Positions 26,900-35,950 of a stretch of DNA of 64,000 nt are shown one piece after another. The stretch is from the NCBI RefSeq assembly GCF_003111665.1, contig NZ_CP022188.1:434001-498000 (forward strand), written 5' to 3'. The stretch comes from Parazoarcus communis. GTDB taxonomy: Bacteria > Pseudomonadota > Gammaproteobacteria > Burkholderiales > Rhodocyclaceae. Each line of letters opens with the position of its first letter. Position 1 is the first letter of the stretch. Below the pieces are notes generated by a model, which was not told the origin of the DNA, ran no database searches, and worked only from the letters and a program-made list of their open reading frames with translations. Both the position numbers and the translations under genes were made by a program.

Positions 26900-27655
26900 T
26901 CATGCATAAGGATCAGCATAGCCGAGGGTGCGCAGGATGTCGCGTTCGCGCGCTTCCATGACGCCAGCCTCAGCTTCTACCTCATGGTCATAGCCCTGCA
27001 TGTGCAGCATGCCATGCACCACCAGATGGGCAAAATGCGCATCTAGCGACTTGCCCTGCTCACCGGCTTCGCGCACCACAACCGGCACGCACAAAACCAG
27101 ATCGCCCATCAAGGGTGCGCCCTCGACTTGCGGCATGTCCGATTCCTCGCCATAGGCAAAGGTCAGCACATTGGTCGCATAGTCCTTGCCACGGTAGTTG
27201 CGGTTGAGCTCCCGACCTTCTGCTTCGCCCACAAGACGCACGGTAACCTCGACATCACGCTGCAACGCAGCCTGAGCCCAGCGCCGGATCTGATGCTTCT
27301 TGGGCGCACTGATCCGGTCGTTGCCTTCCAGCGCCTTCTGCACCGTCAGGTTCAGCATTGGCGGCGCGACCGTTTCCGGAAGATCGATCGAATCGACCTC
27401 GATCATGTCGTGATGCACGTCCACGCGCAGTGTCAGCACATTACAGGCCGCCGGTTGCACGCTGATGACGGGGACATCGGCCTCATTTACCGTATCCGCC
27501 TCGACCTCGATGTCGCCCCACGCCTTGCTGGGAAAGGACAGCAGCAGGCGTCGCCCATCCCCGAACTCGACTTCAAGACGCTCGGCCTTGACCCGGCTCG
27601 AACGCCCCTCGCTATCGATGGCAATGATCTTGGGGCTATTCGCCTGCCTGGGCAT
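26900..27655 (-). CDS. ybeY: Endoribonuclease YbeY with a ~99-residue N-terminal extension
   Basis: The C-terminal 152 residues are a complete YbeY, the metal-dependent RNase needed for 16S rRNA 3'-end maturation. They contain [30 protein letters not shown] and the H3xH5xH zinc motif (His214, His218, His224, in [11 protein letters not shown]). That part alone has the usual family length. The first ~99 residues form an additional beta-rich domain ([28 protein letters not shown]) that I do not recognise. AAAGGAAGTGAG precedes the ATG at 27655, while the internal ATG at 27358 has no ribosome-binding site, so the long form is likely real. The gene overlaps phoH by 20 bases. Confidence 0.88.
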   Translation of the reverse strand: MPRQANSPKIIAIDSEGRSSRVKAERLEVEFGDGRRLLLSFPSKAWGDIEVEADTVNEADVPVISVQPAACNVLTLRVDVHHDMIEVDSIDLPETVAPPMLNLTVQKALEGNDRISAPKKHQIRRWAQAALQRDVEVTVRLVGEAEGRELNRNYRGKDYATNVLTFAYGEESDMPQVEGAPLMGDLVLCVPVVVREAGEQGKSLDAHFAHLVVHGMLHMQGYDHEVEAEAGVMEARERDILRTLGYADPYA

Positions 27656-28634
27656 GACTCACTTCCTTTGCTTTTGCTGCAGCGGCACGCGCAACGCGTG
27701 CCGTCTGATTGTCGTAGGCTTCAACGATGCGGGCCACCAGGGGGTGACGTACCACATCTTCTTTCTGGAATTCGGTAAAGGCCAGTCCGCGCACCTTGCC
27801 AAGCACTTCGCGTGCCTCGAGCAGGCCGCTGCGGTTACCACGCGGCAAGTCGATCTGGGTGAGGTCGCCGGTGACGACGGCCTTGGCGCCGAACCCGATC
27901 CGGGTCAGGAACATCTTCATCTGCTCGGGCGTCGTGTTCTGCGCTTCATCGAGAATGATGAACGCGTTGTTCAGCGTGCGCCCGCGCATGAAGGCAAGCG
28001 GTGCGATCTCGAGCGTACCGCGCTCGAAGAGCTTGGTAACCCGCTCCACCCCCATCAGTTCATACAGGGCGTCGTACAAAGGCCGCAGATAGGGGTCGAC
28101 CTTCTGCGCCAGATCGCCCGGCAGGAAACCAAGACGCTCGCCCGCCTCGACGGCAGGACGGGTCAGCAGGATGCGCTCGACCAGATCGCGCTCAAGCGCG
28201 TCGACCGCGCTCGCGACGGCGAGATAGGTCTTGCCGGTACCGGCGGGGCCGATACCGAAGGTGATGTCGTGCTCCTGGATGTTCTGCAGGTACTCGACCT
28301 GGCGTGGCGTGCGCCCGTGCAGATCGTGCTTGCGCGTCATTAGCACCGGCGCCGACTTCACTGCATCCGCATGGGTGCCAATCTCGATCAGAGCCAACTG
28401 CAGATCCGCAGGCGACAGGTGTTCGTCGGCCCCGGCATAGAACTGCTTCAGCGCCTGCTCGGCGAGACGCGCCTTGGTCAGCGCACCGTGCAGCGAGAAG
28501 CGCTCGCCACGGCGGGAAATGGTGATGTCGAATGCGGCTTCGATCTGGCGCAGATTCTCGTCGAGCGTGCCGCACAGATTGGCTAGCCGGGTATTGTCGA
28601 CCGGCTCGAAGGACAGTTCGATACTGCGCGCCAT
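27636..28634 (-). CDS. phoH: PhoH-like ATPase (YbeZ)
   Basis: A 332-residue protein with an N-terminal KH-like region and a PhoH P-loop domain: [19 protein letters not shown] for Walker A and [25 protein letters not shown] for Walker [21 protein letters not shown] and [11 protein letters not shown] are also present. YbeZ-type proteins act with YbeY in RNA processing. The gene sits between miaB and ybeY with overlaps on both sides (TGATG with miaB, 20 bases with ybeY), the conserved miaB-ybeZ-ybeY-ybeX-lnt arrangement. Confidence 0.95.
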   Translation of the reverse strand: MARSIELSFEPVDNTRLANLCGTLDENLRQIEAAFDITISRRGERFSLHGALTKARLAEQALKQFYAGADEHLSPADLQLALIEIGTHADAVKSAPVLMTRKHDLHGRTPRQVEYLQNIQEHDITFGIGPAGTGKTYLAVASAVDALERDLVERILLTRPAVEAGERLGFLPGDLAQKVDPYLRPLYDALYELMGVERVTKLFERGTLEIAPLAFMRGRTLNNAFIILDEAQNTTPEQMKMFLTRIGFGAKAVVTGDLTQIDLPRGNRSGLLEAREVLGKVRGLAFTEFQKEDVVRHPLVARIVEAYDNQTARVARAAAAKAKEVSHAQAGE

Positions 28635-29983
28635 CAGGACTCCCGCGTCACGATTTCGCCACGCAGGCTGTGCGGCAGCGCAGACGTGATCCGGACATCG
28701 ATGAACTGGTTGATCAACCGGGTCCGGTTGGGCGAACTTGCCACAAAGTTGACCACGCGGTTGTTATCGGTGCGCCCTGCGAGCTCGTCCGGGTCCTTGC
28801 GCGAAGGCCCTTCGACGAGGATGCGCTGCACCGTTCCCACCATGGCCTGACTGATGACCTGCGCCTGCTCGTCGATCCGCTTCTGCAGTCGCGCCAGCCA
28901 GCGCAACTTGGTCTCCTGCGGCACCGGATCTTCAAGATCCGCCGCAGGCGTACCCGGACGCGAGCTATACACAAAGCTGAAGGACGAATCGAAGCCCACC
29001 TCGTCAATGAGCTTCATGGTCTTCTCGAAGTCCTCTTCGGTCTCACCGGGGAAGCCCACGATGAAGTCCGACGACAGCGACAGATCGGGCCGCGCAGCGC
29101 GCAGCTTTTTCACCACCGACTTGAATTCGAGCACGGTGTAACCACGCTTCATGGCCGCCAGCACGCGATCGGAGCCCGACTGCACGGGCAGATGAAGATG
29201 GGACACCAGCTTGGGGATGTTCATGTAGGCATCGAACACCCGCTGCGACATCTCGCGCGGATGCGAGGTCGTGTAGCGGATACGTTCGATGCCGGGGATG
29301 TCGGCCACACACTCCAGCAGAAAGGCAAAGTCGCCCTCCTCGCCGCCTTCGCGCACGATCTCGCCGCGCCAGGCATTCACGTTCTGCCCCAGCAGGGTCA
29401 CTTCCTTCACCCCTTGCGCCGCCAGTCCTGCGACCTCAGCCAGGACATCATCGAGCGGGCGGGACACCTCCTCGCCACGTGTGTAAGGCACAACGCAGAA
29501 AGTACAGTACTTGGAGCACCCCTCCATGATCGACACGAAGGCACTCGCGCCCTCAACCCGCGCCGGCGGCATGGCGTCGAACTTCTCGATCTCGGGGAAA
29601 GAGATATCCACCTGCGAGCGACCGCTCTTGCGCCGGGCCTCGATCAGCGCCGGCAGACGATGCAGGGTCTGGGGGCCGAACACCACGTCCACGTAGGGCG
29701 CGCGCTTAACGATCGCCTCGCCTTCCTGGCTCGCCACGCAACCACCCACACCGATGATCAGATCCGGATTCTGCTGCTTGAGCAGACGCACCCGGCCCAG
29801 GTCGTGAAACACCCGCTCCTGCGCCTTCTCGCGCACCGAACAGGTGTTGAACAGGATGATGTCCGCTTCTTCGGGGTTCTCGGTCTTGGTCAGACCGTCT
29901 TTCGCACCAAGTACGTCCGCCATCTTGTCGGAGTCGTACTCGTTCATCTGGCACCCGAAGGTGCGGATGTAGAGTTTCTTCAT
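28634..29983 (-). CDS. miaB: tRNA-2-methylthio-N6-dimethylallyladenosine synthase
   Basis: A 449-residue radical-SAM methylthiotransferase acting on A37 of tRNAs. The N-terminal UPF0004 domain has three cluster cysteines ([28 protein letters not shown]). The radical-SAM CxxxCxxC is in [16 protein letters not shown], and a TRAM domain ends the protein. ATG 29983 ([10 protein letters not shown]) matches the family start; the longer frame to 30061 runs into the upstream gene. First gene of the miaB-phoH-ybeY-corC-lnt group, preceded by a small exported-protein gene. Confidence 0.97.
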   Translation of the reverse strand: MKKLYIRTFGCQMNEYDSDKMADVLGAKDGLTKTENPEEADIILFNTCSVREKAQERVFHDLGRVRLLKQQNPDLIIGVGGCVASQEGEAIVKRAPYVDVVFGPQTLHRLPALIEARRKSGRSQVDISFPEIEKFDAMPPARVEGASAFVSIMEGCSKYCTFCVVPYTRGEEVSRPLDDVLAEVAGLAAQGVKEVTLLGQNVNAWRGEIVREGGEEGDFAFLLECVADIPGIERIRYTTSHPREMSQRVFDAYMNIPKLVSHLHLPVQSGSDRVLAAMKRGYTVLEFKSVVKKLRAARPDLSLSSDFIVGFPGETEEDFEKTMKLIDEVGFDSSFSFVYSSRPGTPAADLEDPVPQETKLRWLARLQKRIDEQAQVISQAMVGTVQRILVEGPSRKDPDELAGRTDNNRVVNFVASSPNRTRLINQFIDVRITSALPHSLRGEIVTRES

Positions 29984-29993
29984 TGAGGGGTGT

Positions 29994-30317
29994 TCACTGC
30001 TTGGGGTCGGGCGCAGCGATTTCCTCGGGCGTGAGAATCCACACCCGATGAACCTGGCCAATATTATCGATCAGCACTCGAACCATATGCTCTCCGTTCA
30101 CGTAGGAGGGCAATACGATACGGTTATTGGTGTCACGAATCTGAGCGCCGGGGCTGAGCAGGAAGGCCTTGCCATCCACACTCACCTGTCCGACGGCGAC
30201 AAAGGTCATCTCCACCTTCTTGGCAGCAACAGGAAACGGCCGCAACCCAGCGGCAAGCGCGAGCTGAGAACTCAGGCAGGCCAAAACGAGGCACAAAACG
30301 AGGCGAAGGTCGCGCAC
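29994..30317 (-). CDS. Small exported protein of unknown function upstream of miaB
   Basis: I do not recognise this ~107-residue protein. A GTG at 30317, with GGGA seven bases upstream, gives a clean signal peptide ([19 protein letters not shown]) followed by [62 protein letters not shown]. That segment looks like a small all-beta domain. A longer frame from 30494 would overlap the tRNA promoter and lacks a signal peptide at its start. It ends ten bases before miaB, so the two are probably cotranscribed. It is probably a periplasmic protein. Confidence 0.65.
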   Translation of the reverse strand: MRDLRLVLCLVLACLSSQLALAAGLRPFPVAAKKVEMTFVAVGQVSVDGKAFLLSPGAQIRDTNNRIVLPSYVNGEHMVRVLIDNIGQVHRVWILTPEEIAAPDPKQ

Positions 30318-30483
30318 GATTTCCCGGCAATGCCGATGGAAGATATCAAGGCTCTGGATGATCTCCGATCGCCCCCTTCCTGTCAATGCAAACCCCTTAT
30401 AAATCAAGCCCTCCAGCCCGGACGCCCGCAAAACCTCAGCCTCGCCGCTCAGTGCGCACCTGAAAATTCCCATCAACAGGATA

Positions 30484-30512
30484 TTGACGCACACAGGTTG
30501 AACGGCTATATT
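30484..30512 (+). promoter_or_regulatory. Promoter of the tRNA-Met gene
   Basis: TTGACG (30484-30489), 17-base spacer, TATATT (30507-30512). Transcription should start near 30519, about seven bases before the mature 5' end. Confidence 0.65.
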
Positions 30513-30525
30513 GCTGCGCTCTGTT

Positions 30526-30602
30526 GGTGATGTAGCTCAGACGGTTAGAGCGATGGATTCATAACCCATAGGTCGGCAGTTCGATTCTGCCCATCACCAC
30601 CA
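30526..30602 (+). tRNA. tRNA-Met (anticodon CAT)
   Basis: A 77-base cloverleaf can be folded by eye. The acceptor stem is GGTGATG/CATCACC with an encoded CCA (30600-30602). The D arm runs from GCTC, the anticodon loop is TTCATAA, and the T arm is GGCAG-TTCGATT-CTGCC. The anticodon is CAT. The GG start and the overall sequence resemble betaproteobacterial elongator tRNA-Met, but a lysidine-modified tRNA-Ile (CAT) cannot be excluded without a scoring program. The anticodon stem appears to have one A-C mismatch next to the loop. Confidence 0.93.
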
Positions 30603-30614
30603 CAAAATACAGTG

Positions 30615-30650
30615 AAAAGCCCAGCCCTCACCGGCTGGGCTTTTTGCTTT
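30615..30650 (+). terminator. Terminator after the tRNA-Met gene
   Basis: A perfect 12-bp stem AAAAGCCCAGCC / GGCTGGGCTTTT (30615-30626 and 30633-30644) with loop CTCACC continues into a T run. It lies 12 bases after the tRNA CCA end. Confidence 0.93.
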
Positions 30651-30978
30651 CTGGTCGATTTCTGGTCACATCTCGATCACGTACAGTGCAGCCAGATCCA
30701 GAATCCCGCCTCATCAAGCCCACTGCCAGCCAGTCTCCGGTTGGCAATCCCATCGTGACCAGGTCGGCGGTGGCAGCGTACTTGCGCATCGTGCTACGGC
30801 ATCGCCCACGTAACCTGTGATGCATGTAATGGCGCGCGGGGCGCGCCCTCCGGACACGGACCGTCAGCAATCAGCACGCTGAGGGGAAGACGACCAGGGG
30901 CGGACGGCTACGCCAACACATCGCTGGTCAAAGCCGTTGTTTACTTTCCAACAACGTGACAGCGACAATGGGCTGGAG
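30651..30978. other. Region without a supported gene between tRNA-Met and the diguanylate cyclase
   Basis: About 330 bases. An 80-codon minus-strand reading frame (30628-30870) covers part of it but overlaps the tRNA terminator and resembles no family I know. A short direct repeat, CTGGTC, occurs twice near 30650-30667. Integrases often insert at tRNA 3' ends, so this could be a remnant, but no integrase motif or duplicated tRNA end is visible. Confidence 0.5.
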
Positions 30979-32124
30979 ATGAATGTCCATGTTCCCACCC
31001 TTTTCTTGCTGCTGACCGCCATTAGCGCAACGCTTACGGTGTCGATCAGCCTTGTGGCACGGGCACAAACACGCGACGGCATGGTTTATTGGGCATGGGC
31101 CTTCGCCTTCCACACCGCCGGATATTTCCTTTACATACTGCGCGGCCAGGTCAGTGACGTACTGTCAATTGTGCTGGCCAATATGGCCTTTGCCTGCCAC
31201 CTGGCATTGATTGCCGAGGGAGTGCTTCAGTTTCAGCATCGCAAGCCCCCGCGGGCGCTCATCTGGTCCCCGGTGCTGATCGTAGCCGTTGTCTATTCAT
31301 GGTTGCTGCCATGGCAGACTGCGCGATTCATCGCCGGATCGGTGATCTTTTCGGCACAGAGTGCCGGTATTGTGGCGATCTTGCTGCAGCGCCGCAAAGA
31401 CACCGTCGGAGTAGGCCAGCACTTCATGCTGACAGGGTATTTTATTCTTATTGTCGCGTTGGCAGCTCAGGCGGTTGGCACGCTGTTGCAAACTGAAGTG
31501 GCCGCCTCCCTGCTGCTTTCCAGCCCAGTAACAACCCTGACCTTTATGGCAGCAACTATCAGTACCTTGTTGGTCTGTCTGGGGCTGATTGTTATGACCA
31601 AGGAACGTGCCGATGAGCGTAACCGTACCCTGGCCATGCGCGACGAGGTTACGGGGCTGATCAATCGACGGATGTTGCTGGAGTCCTTGACGCAACACCT
31701 GTCTGCAGCAAAACGCCACGGGCAGCCTCTGTCAGTGCTGTTACTCGACATCGACTTCTTCAAACGCGTAAACGACACCTATGGCCACCTGTCTGGCGAC
31801 AAGGTCCTTAAGTCTATCGCTTGTGTTTTGGAGCAGCGATGCCGCAAGCAGGATTATTTCGGCCGCTTCGGTGGTGAAGAATTCCTGATGATCCTGCCCA
31901 ACACTGATGCAGAAGGCGCCATGACAATGGCTGAGGCACTGCGAAGCGCCGTGGAGGCCCATTCATTTGAGGCGGTGTCTGGTGAGTCGGTTGCCATCAC
32001 AGTGAGCATTGGCCTGTGTGCCTTGAGTCAATTGCCGGACCCACGCTGCGATGATCTGATTGGTGCCGCTGACAAGGCGCTTTACCGTGCCAAAGCGTCC
32101 GGGCGCAACCGCGTTGAAGCTTGA
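30979..32124 (+). CDS. Membrane-bound diguanylate cyclase (GGDEF)
   Basis: A 381-residue protein with about six N-terminal membrane helices (residues 5-205) that may form a sensor domain, and a C-terminal GGDEF domain (about 218-380). The active site reads RFGGEEF (residues 298-302), the metal aspartates lie in LLLDIDFFK, and the inhibitory I-site RKQD (289-292) is exactly five residues upstream. It should make cyclic di-GMP from GTP under feedback control. ATG 30979 is preferred; a TTG at 30937 is the upstream alternative. The coding sequence appears less GC-rich than its neighbours and lies just after tRNA-Met, hinting at acquisition. Confidence 0.92.
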   Translation: MNVHVPTLFLLLTAISATLTVSISLVARAQTRDGMVYWAWAFAFHTAGYFLYILRGQVSDVLSIVLANMAFACHLALIAEGVLQFQHRKPPRALIWSPVLIVAVVYSWLLPWQTARFIAGSVIFSAQSAGIVAILLQRRKDTVGVGQHFMLTGYFILIVALAAQAVGTLLQTEVAASLLLSSPVTTLTFMAATISTLLVCLGLIVMTKERADERNRTLAMRDEVTGLINRRMLLESLTQHLSAAKRHGQPLSVLLLDIDFFKRVNDTYGHLSGDKVLKSIACVLEQRCRKQDYFGRFGGEEFLMILPNTDAEGAMTMAEALRSAVEAHSFEAVSGESVAITVSIGLCALSQLPDPRCDDLIGAADKALYRAKASGRNRVEA

Positions 32125-32153
32125 GCCTGATGAAGCGAAGTGCATGGACGGGA

Positions 32154-32753
32154 TCAATTGACCAGCGTCGATGCGCGCCAGGCAATCTGCCCCTGTCCGG
32201 CCTCATCCACGCGCGCAACCAAGGCGTCGGCCAAGAACTCATCGAGCGTAAAGACGAACGTCACCTGCGCGTCATGCTGAACACTCTGTAAATCGCCCTG
32301 AGCAGCGTCAATCTCTCGACGCAGCACCCCCTCTAACGCATACGGAACCGTGCATTGAAGTGTTATCACTTTAGAAACCGGGACCTTGGTTGCCAGCTTG
32401 AGCGCCTGGGCAACGCAGTTCGTGTAGGCCCTTACCAGCCCTCCCGCGCCTAGCTGAACGCCACCGTAGTAGCGCACAACGGTCGCAACGACACCTTCAA
32501 GATCATGGTGCCGCAAGACATCGAGCATCGGGCGCCCGGCCGTACCTGACGGCTCGCCATCATCCACGGCCGCTGAGTGCCCGCCGGCAAGAAGCGCCCA
32601 GCAGACATGCGCGGCCCCGGGATGCGTCTCGCGCAATCCGGCGACGATGACCTTTGCGGCCTCACGGTCGGAGACAGGTTGCACGCGACACAGGAACCGG
32701 CTCTTCTTGATGAGCAGTTCACTCTCAACGGCAGAGGCAATGGTCAGAGACAT
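32154..32753 (-). CDS. yigZ: YigZ/IMPACT family protein
   Basis: A 199-residue protein of the UPF0029/IMPACT family. It has the family core KKSRFLCRVQPVSDREAAKVIVAGLRETHPGAAHVCWALLAG, DDGEPSGTAGRPMLDVL and VVATVVRYYGGVQLGAGGLVRAY, followed by a small C-terminal DUF1949-like domain. Molecular role is uncertain; relatives act in translation-related stress responses. Start 32753 (MSLTIAS) matches family length; the frame extends 53 codons upstream into sequence unlike the family. It is convergent with the diguanylate cyclase gene. Confidence 0.9.
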   Translation of the reverse strand: MSLTIASAVESELLIKKSRFLCRVQPVSDREAAKVIVAGLRETHPGAAHVCWALLAGGHSAAVDDGEPSGTAGRPMLDVLRHHDLEGVVATVVRYYGGVQLGAGGLVRAYTNCVAQALKLATKVPVSKVITLQCTVPYALEGVLRREIDAAQGDLQSVQHDAQVTFVFTLDEFLADALVARVDEAGQGQIAWRASTLVN

Positions 32754-32946
32754 GAGCGGGAGGGTAAAGCAGGGGCAGGTCACGCGCCAACGGCGCACCG
32801 AAGAAAAGCAATGGACCCAGCCGTCACCGGCTGCACTCCTTCGCATTCCCTTCGGGCCATGATTAAGCGCAAACGTGCCATGCTCAAACCGCCACCGGCA
32901 TGGGGTCGTCACGGTTTTCAGCCGACACGCACTCCACCGGCCGCGA

Positions 32947-33753
32947 TCAGGTCAGGCCCGCAATGAGTGTCTCGATCGCGCGCACGAGCAACTCCGATTT
33001 CCTTGCGTCAAGGCCATCGGAGTGGGGCGAGGCAAACCGGTGCGAATCGTTGTCGTAATACTTGCCGCTGGCCGTCGCAAACTCATCAGACAGTGTCGCG
33101 CGAGTGAGGATATCCGCGCCAATGGCGAGATCGCCGCCATCGACACCGAAGCCCTCCTTCACCATCTTGCTCCCCAGCAGGGACCCGGGATTAACCGCTA
33201 CGATGACCGGCCCATCCGCCTGCAGTTCGAGCGCCAGATGTCGGGACCACATCGTCAATGCCAGCTTGCTTTGCGCATACGCTGCCATGTCAGCCAGAGG
33301 GACCTTGCCCGCCAGCGCGTCCAGATCAACTGGCGCCTGCGCAGCGGAGGACAGGTTGACCACCCTGCCAGACCGCCCCAGCAGCGACATGAGCAGCTTC
33401 GTCAGCAGGTAGGGCGCGATCGTATTCACCGCAAATCGCACGTCGAGACCGTCGGGGGTAATGGGTTCGGGCGTACGGAGGATGCCGGCGTTGTTGATCA
33501 GCACATCAAACCTGGCATGCCGTTCGGCCACGGCGCTGGCGAGTTGCTTGACCTCGCCCATGCGTGACAGGTCAGCCACGTAGGTTTCCACCACACCAGC
33601 CCCCGGTAGCGCACGCAGCGTTTTTTCCACATCCTCCAGCTTGCGCGGATTACGTCCGTGCAAGAGCACGGTGTGCCCTTTCGAAACCAGCATTTTTGCC
33701 GTCGCCAAGCCAATACCGTCGGTCGAACCGGTGACAAGAATCGTTTTCTGCAC
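32947..33753 (-). CDS. Short-chain dehydrogenase/reductase
   Basis: A 268-residue SDR oxidoreductase. It has the cofactor motif TGSTDGIG, NNAG, a catalytic serine in VVNLSSAAQ and the YxxxK pair in AAYAQSKLA. HGRNPRK after strand two suggests an NADP preference. The start is the GTG at 33753 with GGAG seven bases upstream. The gene follows a luciferase-like monooxygenase gene after 13 bases, so the two are probably one transcript. The substrate is unknown. Confidence 0.9.
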   Translation of the reverse strand: MQKTILVTGSTDGIGLATAKMLVSKGHTVLLHGRNPRKLEDVEKTLRALPGAGVVETYVADLSRMGEVKQLASAVAERHARFDVLINNAGILRTPEPITPDGLDVRFAVNTIAPYLLTKLLMSLLGRSGRVVNLSSAAQAPVDLDALAGKVPLADMAAYAQSKLALTMWSRHLALELQADGPVIVAVNPGSLLGSKMVKEGFGVDGGDLAIGADILTRATLSDEFATASGKYYDNDSHRFASPHSDGLDARKSELLVRAIETLIAGLT

Positions 33754-33766
33754 TGTCGCTCCTCGC

Positions 33767-34735
33767 TTACGCGCTGAAGTCCGGCAGCACTTCGGCGGCC
33801 AGACGGTGGATTGTGGTCTCGATATCAGCATGGTTAAAGCGCAGATTCAGCGCCACGTGATTCACACCGATCGACTCCAGCTCTTTCAGGTAGGCCCGAA
33901 GGTGAAGCACGCCTGAGCGGAAGCCCAGATGAATCGGTTGCGGCGGCATCTCAGGGTCGTCGGTCAGATCGACATAGAGCGATTGCATCGCCGGCTTTGC
34001 CGCGCCGCCCACGGCCTCGACCCGCGCCCGCCAGTCGGCAATGATCTTCGCCTGCACCGACGCCGGGCGCGGATAGGTGATCCAGCCCGCGCCGTGGCGT
34101 GCGATCCAGTCAGGGTCCTGCTGGCTGGCGCCAGTGATCAGCAGCGGCAGTTTTCCGCCTGCAGGTTTGGGCAACATGTCCAAGTCGCCATCGGGGCAGC
34201 CATAGATGTTCTCAAACGCAGGCGATGCGTCCCACATGCGCTCGATATAGTCGAAGCTGGCACGAAAACGGGCCCCGCGTTCGGCAAAAGGCAGGGCGAG
34301 CGCCGGATACTCTTCCGGCCGGTCGCCCGACGCCACCCCGAGAATGATCCGCCCCTCCGACAGCACGTCTGCGCTGGCCGCCGCCTTCGCCACATGGGCC
34401 GGATGACGCAGGGGCAGCACGATACTCGCCACACCCAGCGCGACCCGCTCGGTGCGGGCGGCCAGGAAGCCGAGATAGGTGAAGGGGTCGAAGGTCTGAC
34501 CCGCATCACCGAATGATGGCACGTTGAAGGGCACGTCCCGCAACCAGACTGCAGAGAAGCCGAGCTCTTCGGCCAGTCGAACCCGCTCCACATGACGGGT
34601 CAGGGTCGGCACCGGGCTGCTTGCATAGGTTTCCAGCGGCACCACCAGTCCGAGGCTCAGCCGGTTCGGGCGGAAGGTGCTGTTGTATCCCCGGTTGATA
34701 GGCTGAAACTGTGGAGTATCGATCGTTGTGGACAT
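33767..34735 (-). CDS. LLM-class (luciferase-like) flavin-dependent oxidoreductase
   Basis: A 322-residue protein with a bacterial-luciferase TIM-barrel fold: RLSLGLVVPLE, VRLAEELGFSAVWLRDVPFN, DPFTYLGFLAARTERVALGVASIVLPLRHPAHVAKAAASADVLSEGRIILGVASGDRPEEY and LLITGASQQDPDWIARHGAGWI. Such enzymes use FMNH2 or F420-like cofactors; substrates range from alkanesulfonates to aldehydes and cannot be told here. ATG 34735 has GGAAAA upstream. It is divergent from a LysR regulator, the classical arrangement for local control. Confidence 0.88.
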   Translation of the reverse strand: MSTTIDTPQFQPINRGYNSTFRPNRLSLGLVVPLETYASSPVPTLTRHVERVRLAEELGFSAVWLRDVPFNVPSFGDAGQTFDPFTYLGFLAARTERVALGVASIVLPLRHPAHVAKAAASADVLSEGRIILGVASGDRPEEYPALALPFAERGARFRASFDYIERMWDASPAFENIYGCPDGDLDMLPKPAGGKLPLLITGASQQDPDWIARHGAGWITYPRPASVQAKIIADWRARVEAVGGAAKPAMQSLYVDLTDDPEMPPQPIHLGFRSGVLHLRAYLKELESIGVNHVALNLRFNHADIETTIHRLAAEVLPDFSA

Positions 34736-34993
34736 GCGGTTTTCCGTTATTGCGAGCAGCAGGCGACGACACACGCCGCGGCGATCGCGTTCCTTGCCGA
34801 TCCGCGCCGTTCAGGCGAGATCGTCGTTGCCTTCGATGAGGAAGTGGTGAGCTATGGAGCACAGACTGCATAGCACCTCGACGCCCTGCTGCCCGGCAGT
34901 GGACATCCAGAGCACGGGCATAAAGGTAAAGACTTGCTTTTCGTGGATAAAGCAGGCATTCAGGAGTTCTTAATTCGGCTTTTCGATATAAAC

Positions 34994-35902
34994 ATGGATA
35001 CAGAAAGCATCCGGCTCTTTGTGCTTGCGGCGGAAAAGCTCAACATCAGTGCCGCAGGCCGAGCATTGGGCCTCGCGCCTGCTGCGGCAAGTGCGCGTCT
35101 GGCCAAGCTGGAAACCACCCTGGGTGCGGACCTGCTGCTGCGCTCAACGCGCAAGGTGGCCTTGTCGATGGAAGGGGCCGAGTTTCTGCCCTACGCCCGG
35201 GAAATGCTCGCGCAGGAGAGCGCAGCATTTGCCGCCCTGGGGCTGGGACGGCCGATTGCGAGCGGCACATTGCGCTTTGCCGCGTCGAGCACTTTTGCCC
35301 AGCTTTACATCGCACCGCTGCTGCCGGAATTCCTTGCCTTGCACCCGGGCATCACGCTCGACCTGCGACTGTCCGACACGCAGTTCGACCTGATCGAGGG
35401 CAGTTTCGACCTTGCCCTGCGCAACGCGGCGCTCGACGACAGCAGCCTCAAGTGCCGAAAGCTGGCCGACGACCGCCGTGTGTTGTGCGCATCGCCCGCT
35501 TACCTTGAGCAGAACGGAGTACCCCGCCACCCCGACGAACTGGGCGGGCATCAGCTGATCGGCTTCAGGGACCTGTTGCCCAGGGCGCTGATCAGTGATG
35601 ACGGACAGTCGGGGCGTTTCGACCCGCGCCTTTCAGGCGGCCGACTGGTGCTGGATGACGGCTTGAGTCAGAAGATCGCCACACTCGCAGGGGCAGGCAT
35701 CTCGGTGAATTCACTGTGGAGCGTTCATCGCGAACTCGCAGAGGGCAAGCTCGTACGCGTACTGCCGGACTACTGGGTCGACGATCAGTCCGCATTGTGG
35801 CTGGTCTATCCAAAATCCAACGTACTGACCGCAAAGGTCAGAATATTCATCGATTTTCTGATGGACAGAATCGGCAACGCGCCAGCATGGCGCGCGCCCT
35901 GA
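34994..35902 (+). CDS. LysR-family transcriptional regulator
   Basis: A 302-residue LysR regulator. The N-terminal winged helix-turn-helix (IRLFVLAAEKLNISAAGRALGLAPAAASARLAKLETTLGADLLLRSTRKVALS) is followed by the inducer-binding domain (GTLRFAASSTFAQLYIAPLLPEFLALHPGITLDLRLSD). It is transcribed away from the LLM oxidoreductase and SDR genes across a 258-base gap, so those two genes are its most likely targets. The effector is unknown. Confidence 0.92.
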   Translation: MDTESIRLFVLAAEKLNISAAGRALGLAPAAASARLAKLETTLGADLLLRSTRKVALSMEGAEFLPYAREMLAQESAAFAALGLGRPIASGTLRFAASSTFAQLYIAPLLPEFLALHPGITLDLRLSDTQFDLIEGSFDLALRNAALDDSSLKCRKLADDRRVLCASPAYLEQNGVPRHPDELGGHQLIGFRDLLPRALISDDGQSGRFDPRLSGGRLVLDDGLSQKIATLAGAGISVNSLWSVHRELAEGKLVRVLPDYWVDDQSALWLVYPKSNVLTAKVRIFIDFLMDRIGNAPAWRAP

Positions 35903-35943
35903 AAAAGAGCGCCCGGCAGCCACGACAAGGGCCGCCGGACGCT
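35902..35943 (-). terminator. Terminator for the alpha-E/ATP-grasp operon
   Basis: Between convergent genes, a hairpin pairs 35908-35921 with 35930-35943 (12 of 14 pairs) around an eight-base loop. On the minus strand it is followed by CTCTTTTTC. The T run lies on the minus-strand side, so it mainly terminates the minus-strand operon. Confidence 0.6.
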
Positions 35944-35950
35944 GATGGCA

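Noticed and set aside
30526..30602. tRNA-Ile with lysidine-modified CAT anticodon
   Set aside because: Cannot be excluded, but the body resembles elongator tRNA-Met more; tRNAscan-SE with isotype models would decide.
30628..30870. 80-codon minus-strand frame after tRNA-Met as an integrase remnant
   Set aside because: No tyrosine-recombinase residues are visible, it overlaps the tRNA terminator, and no duplicated tRNA 3' end was found to mark an attachment site.
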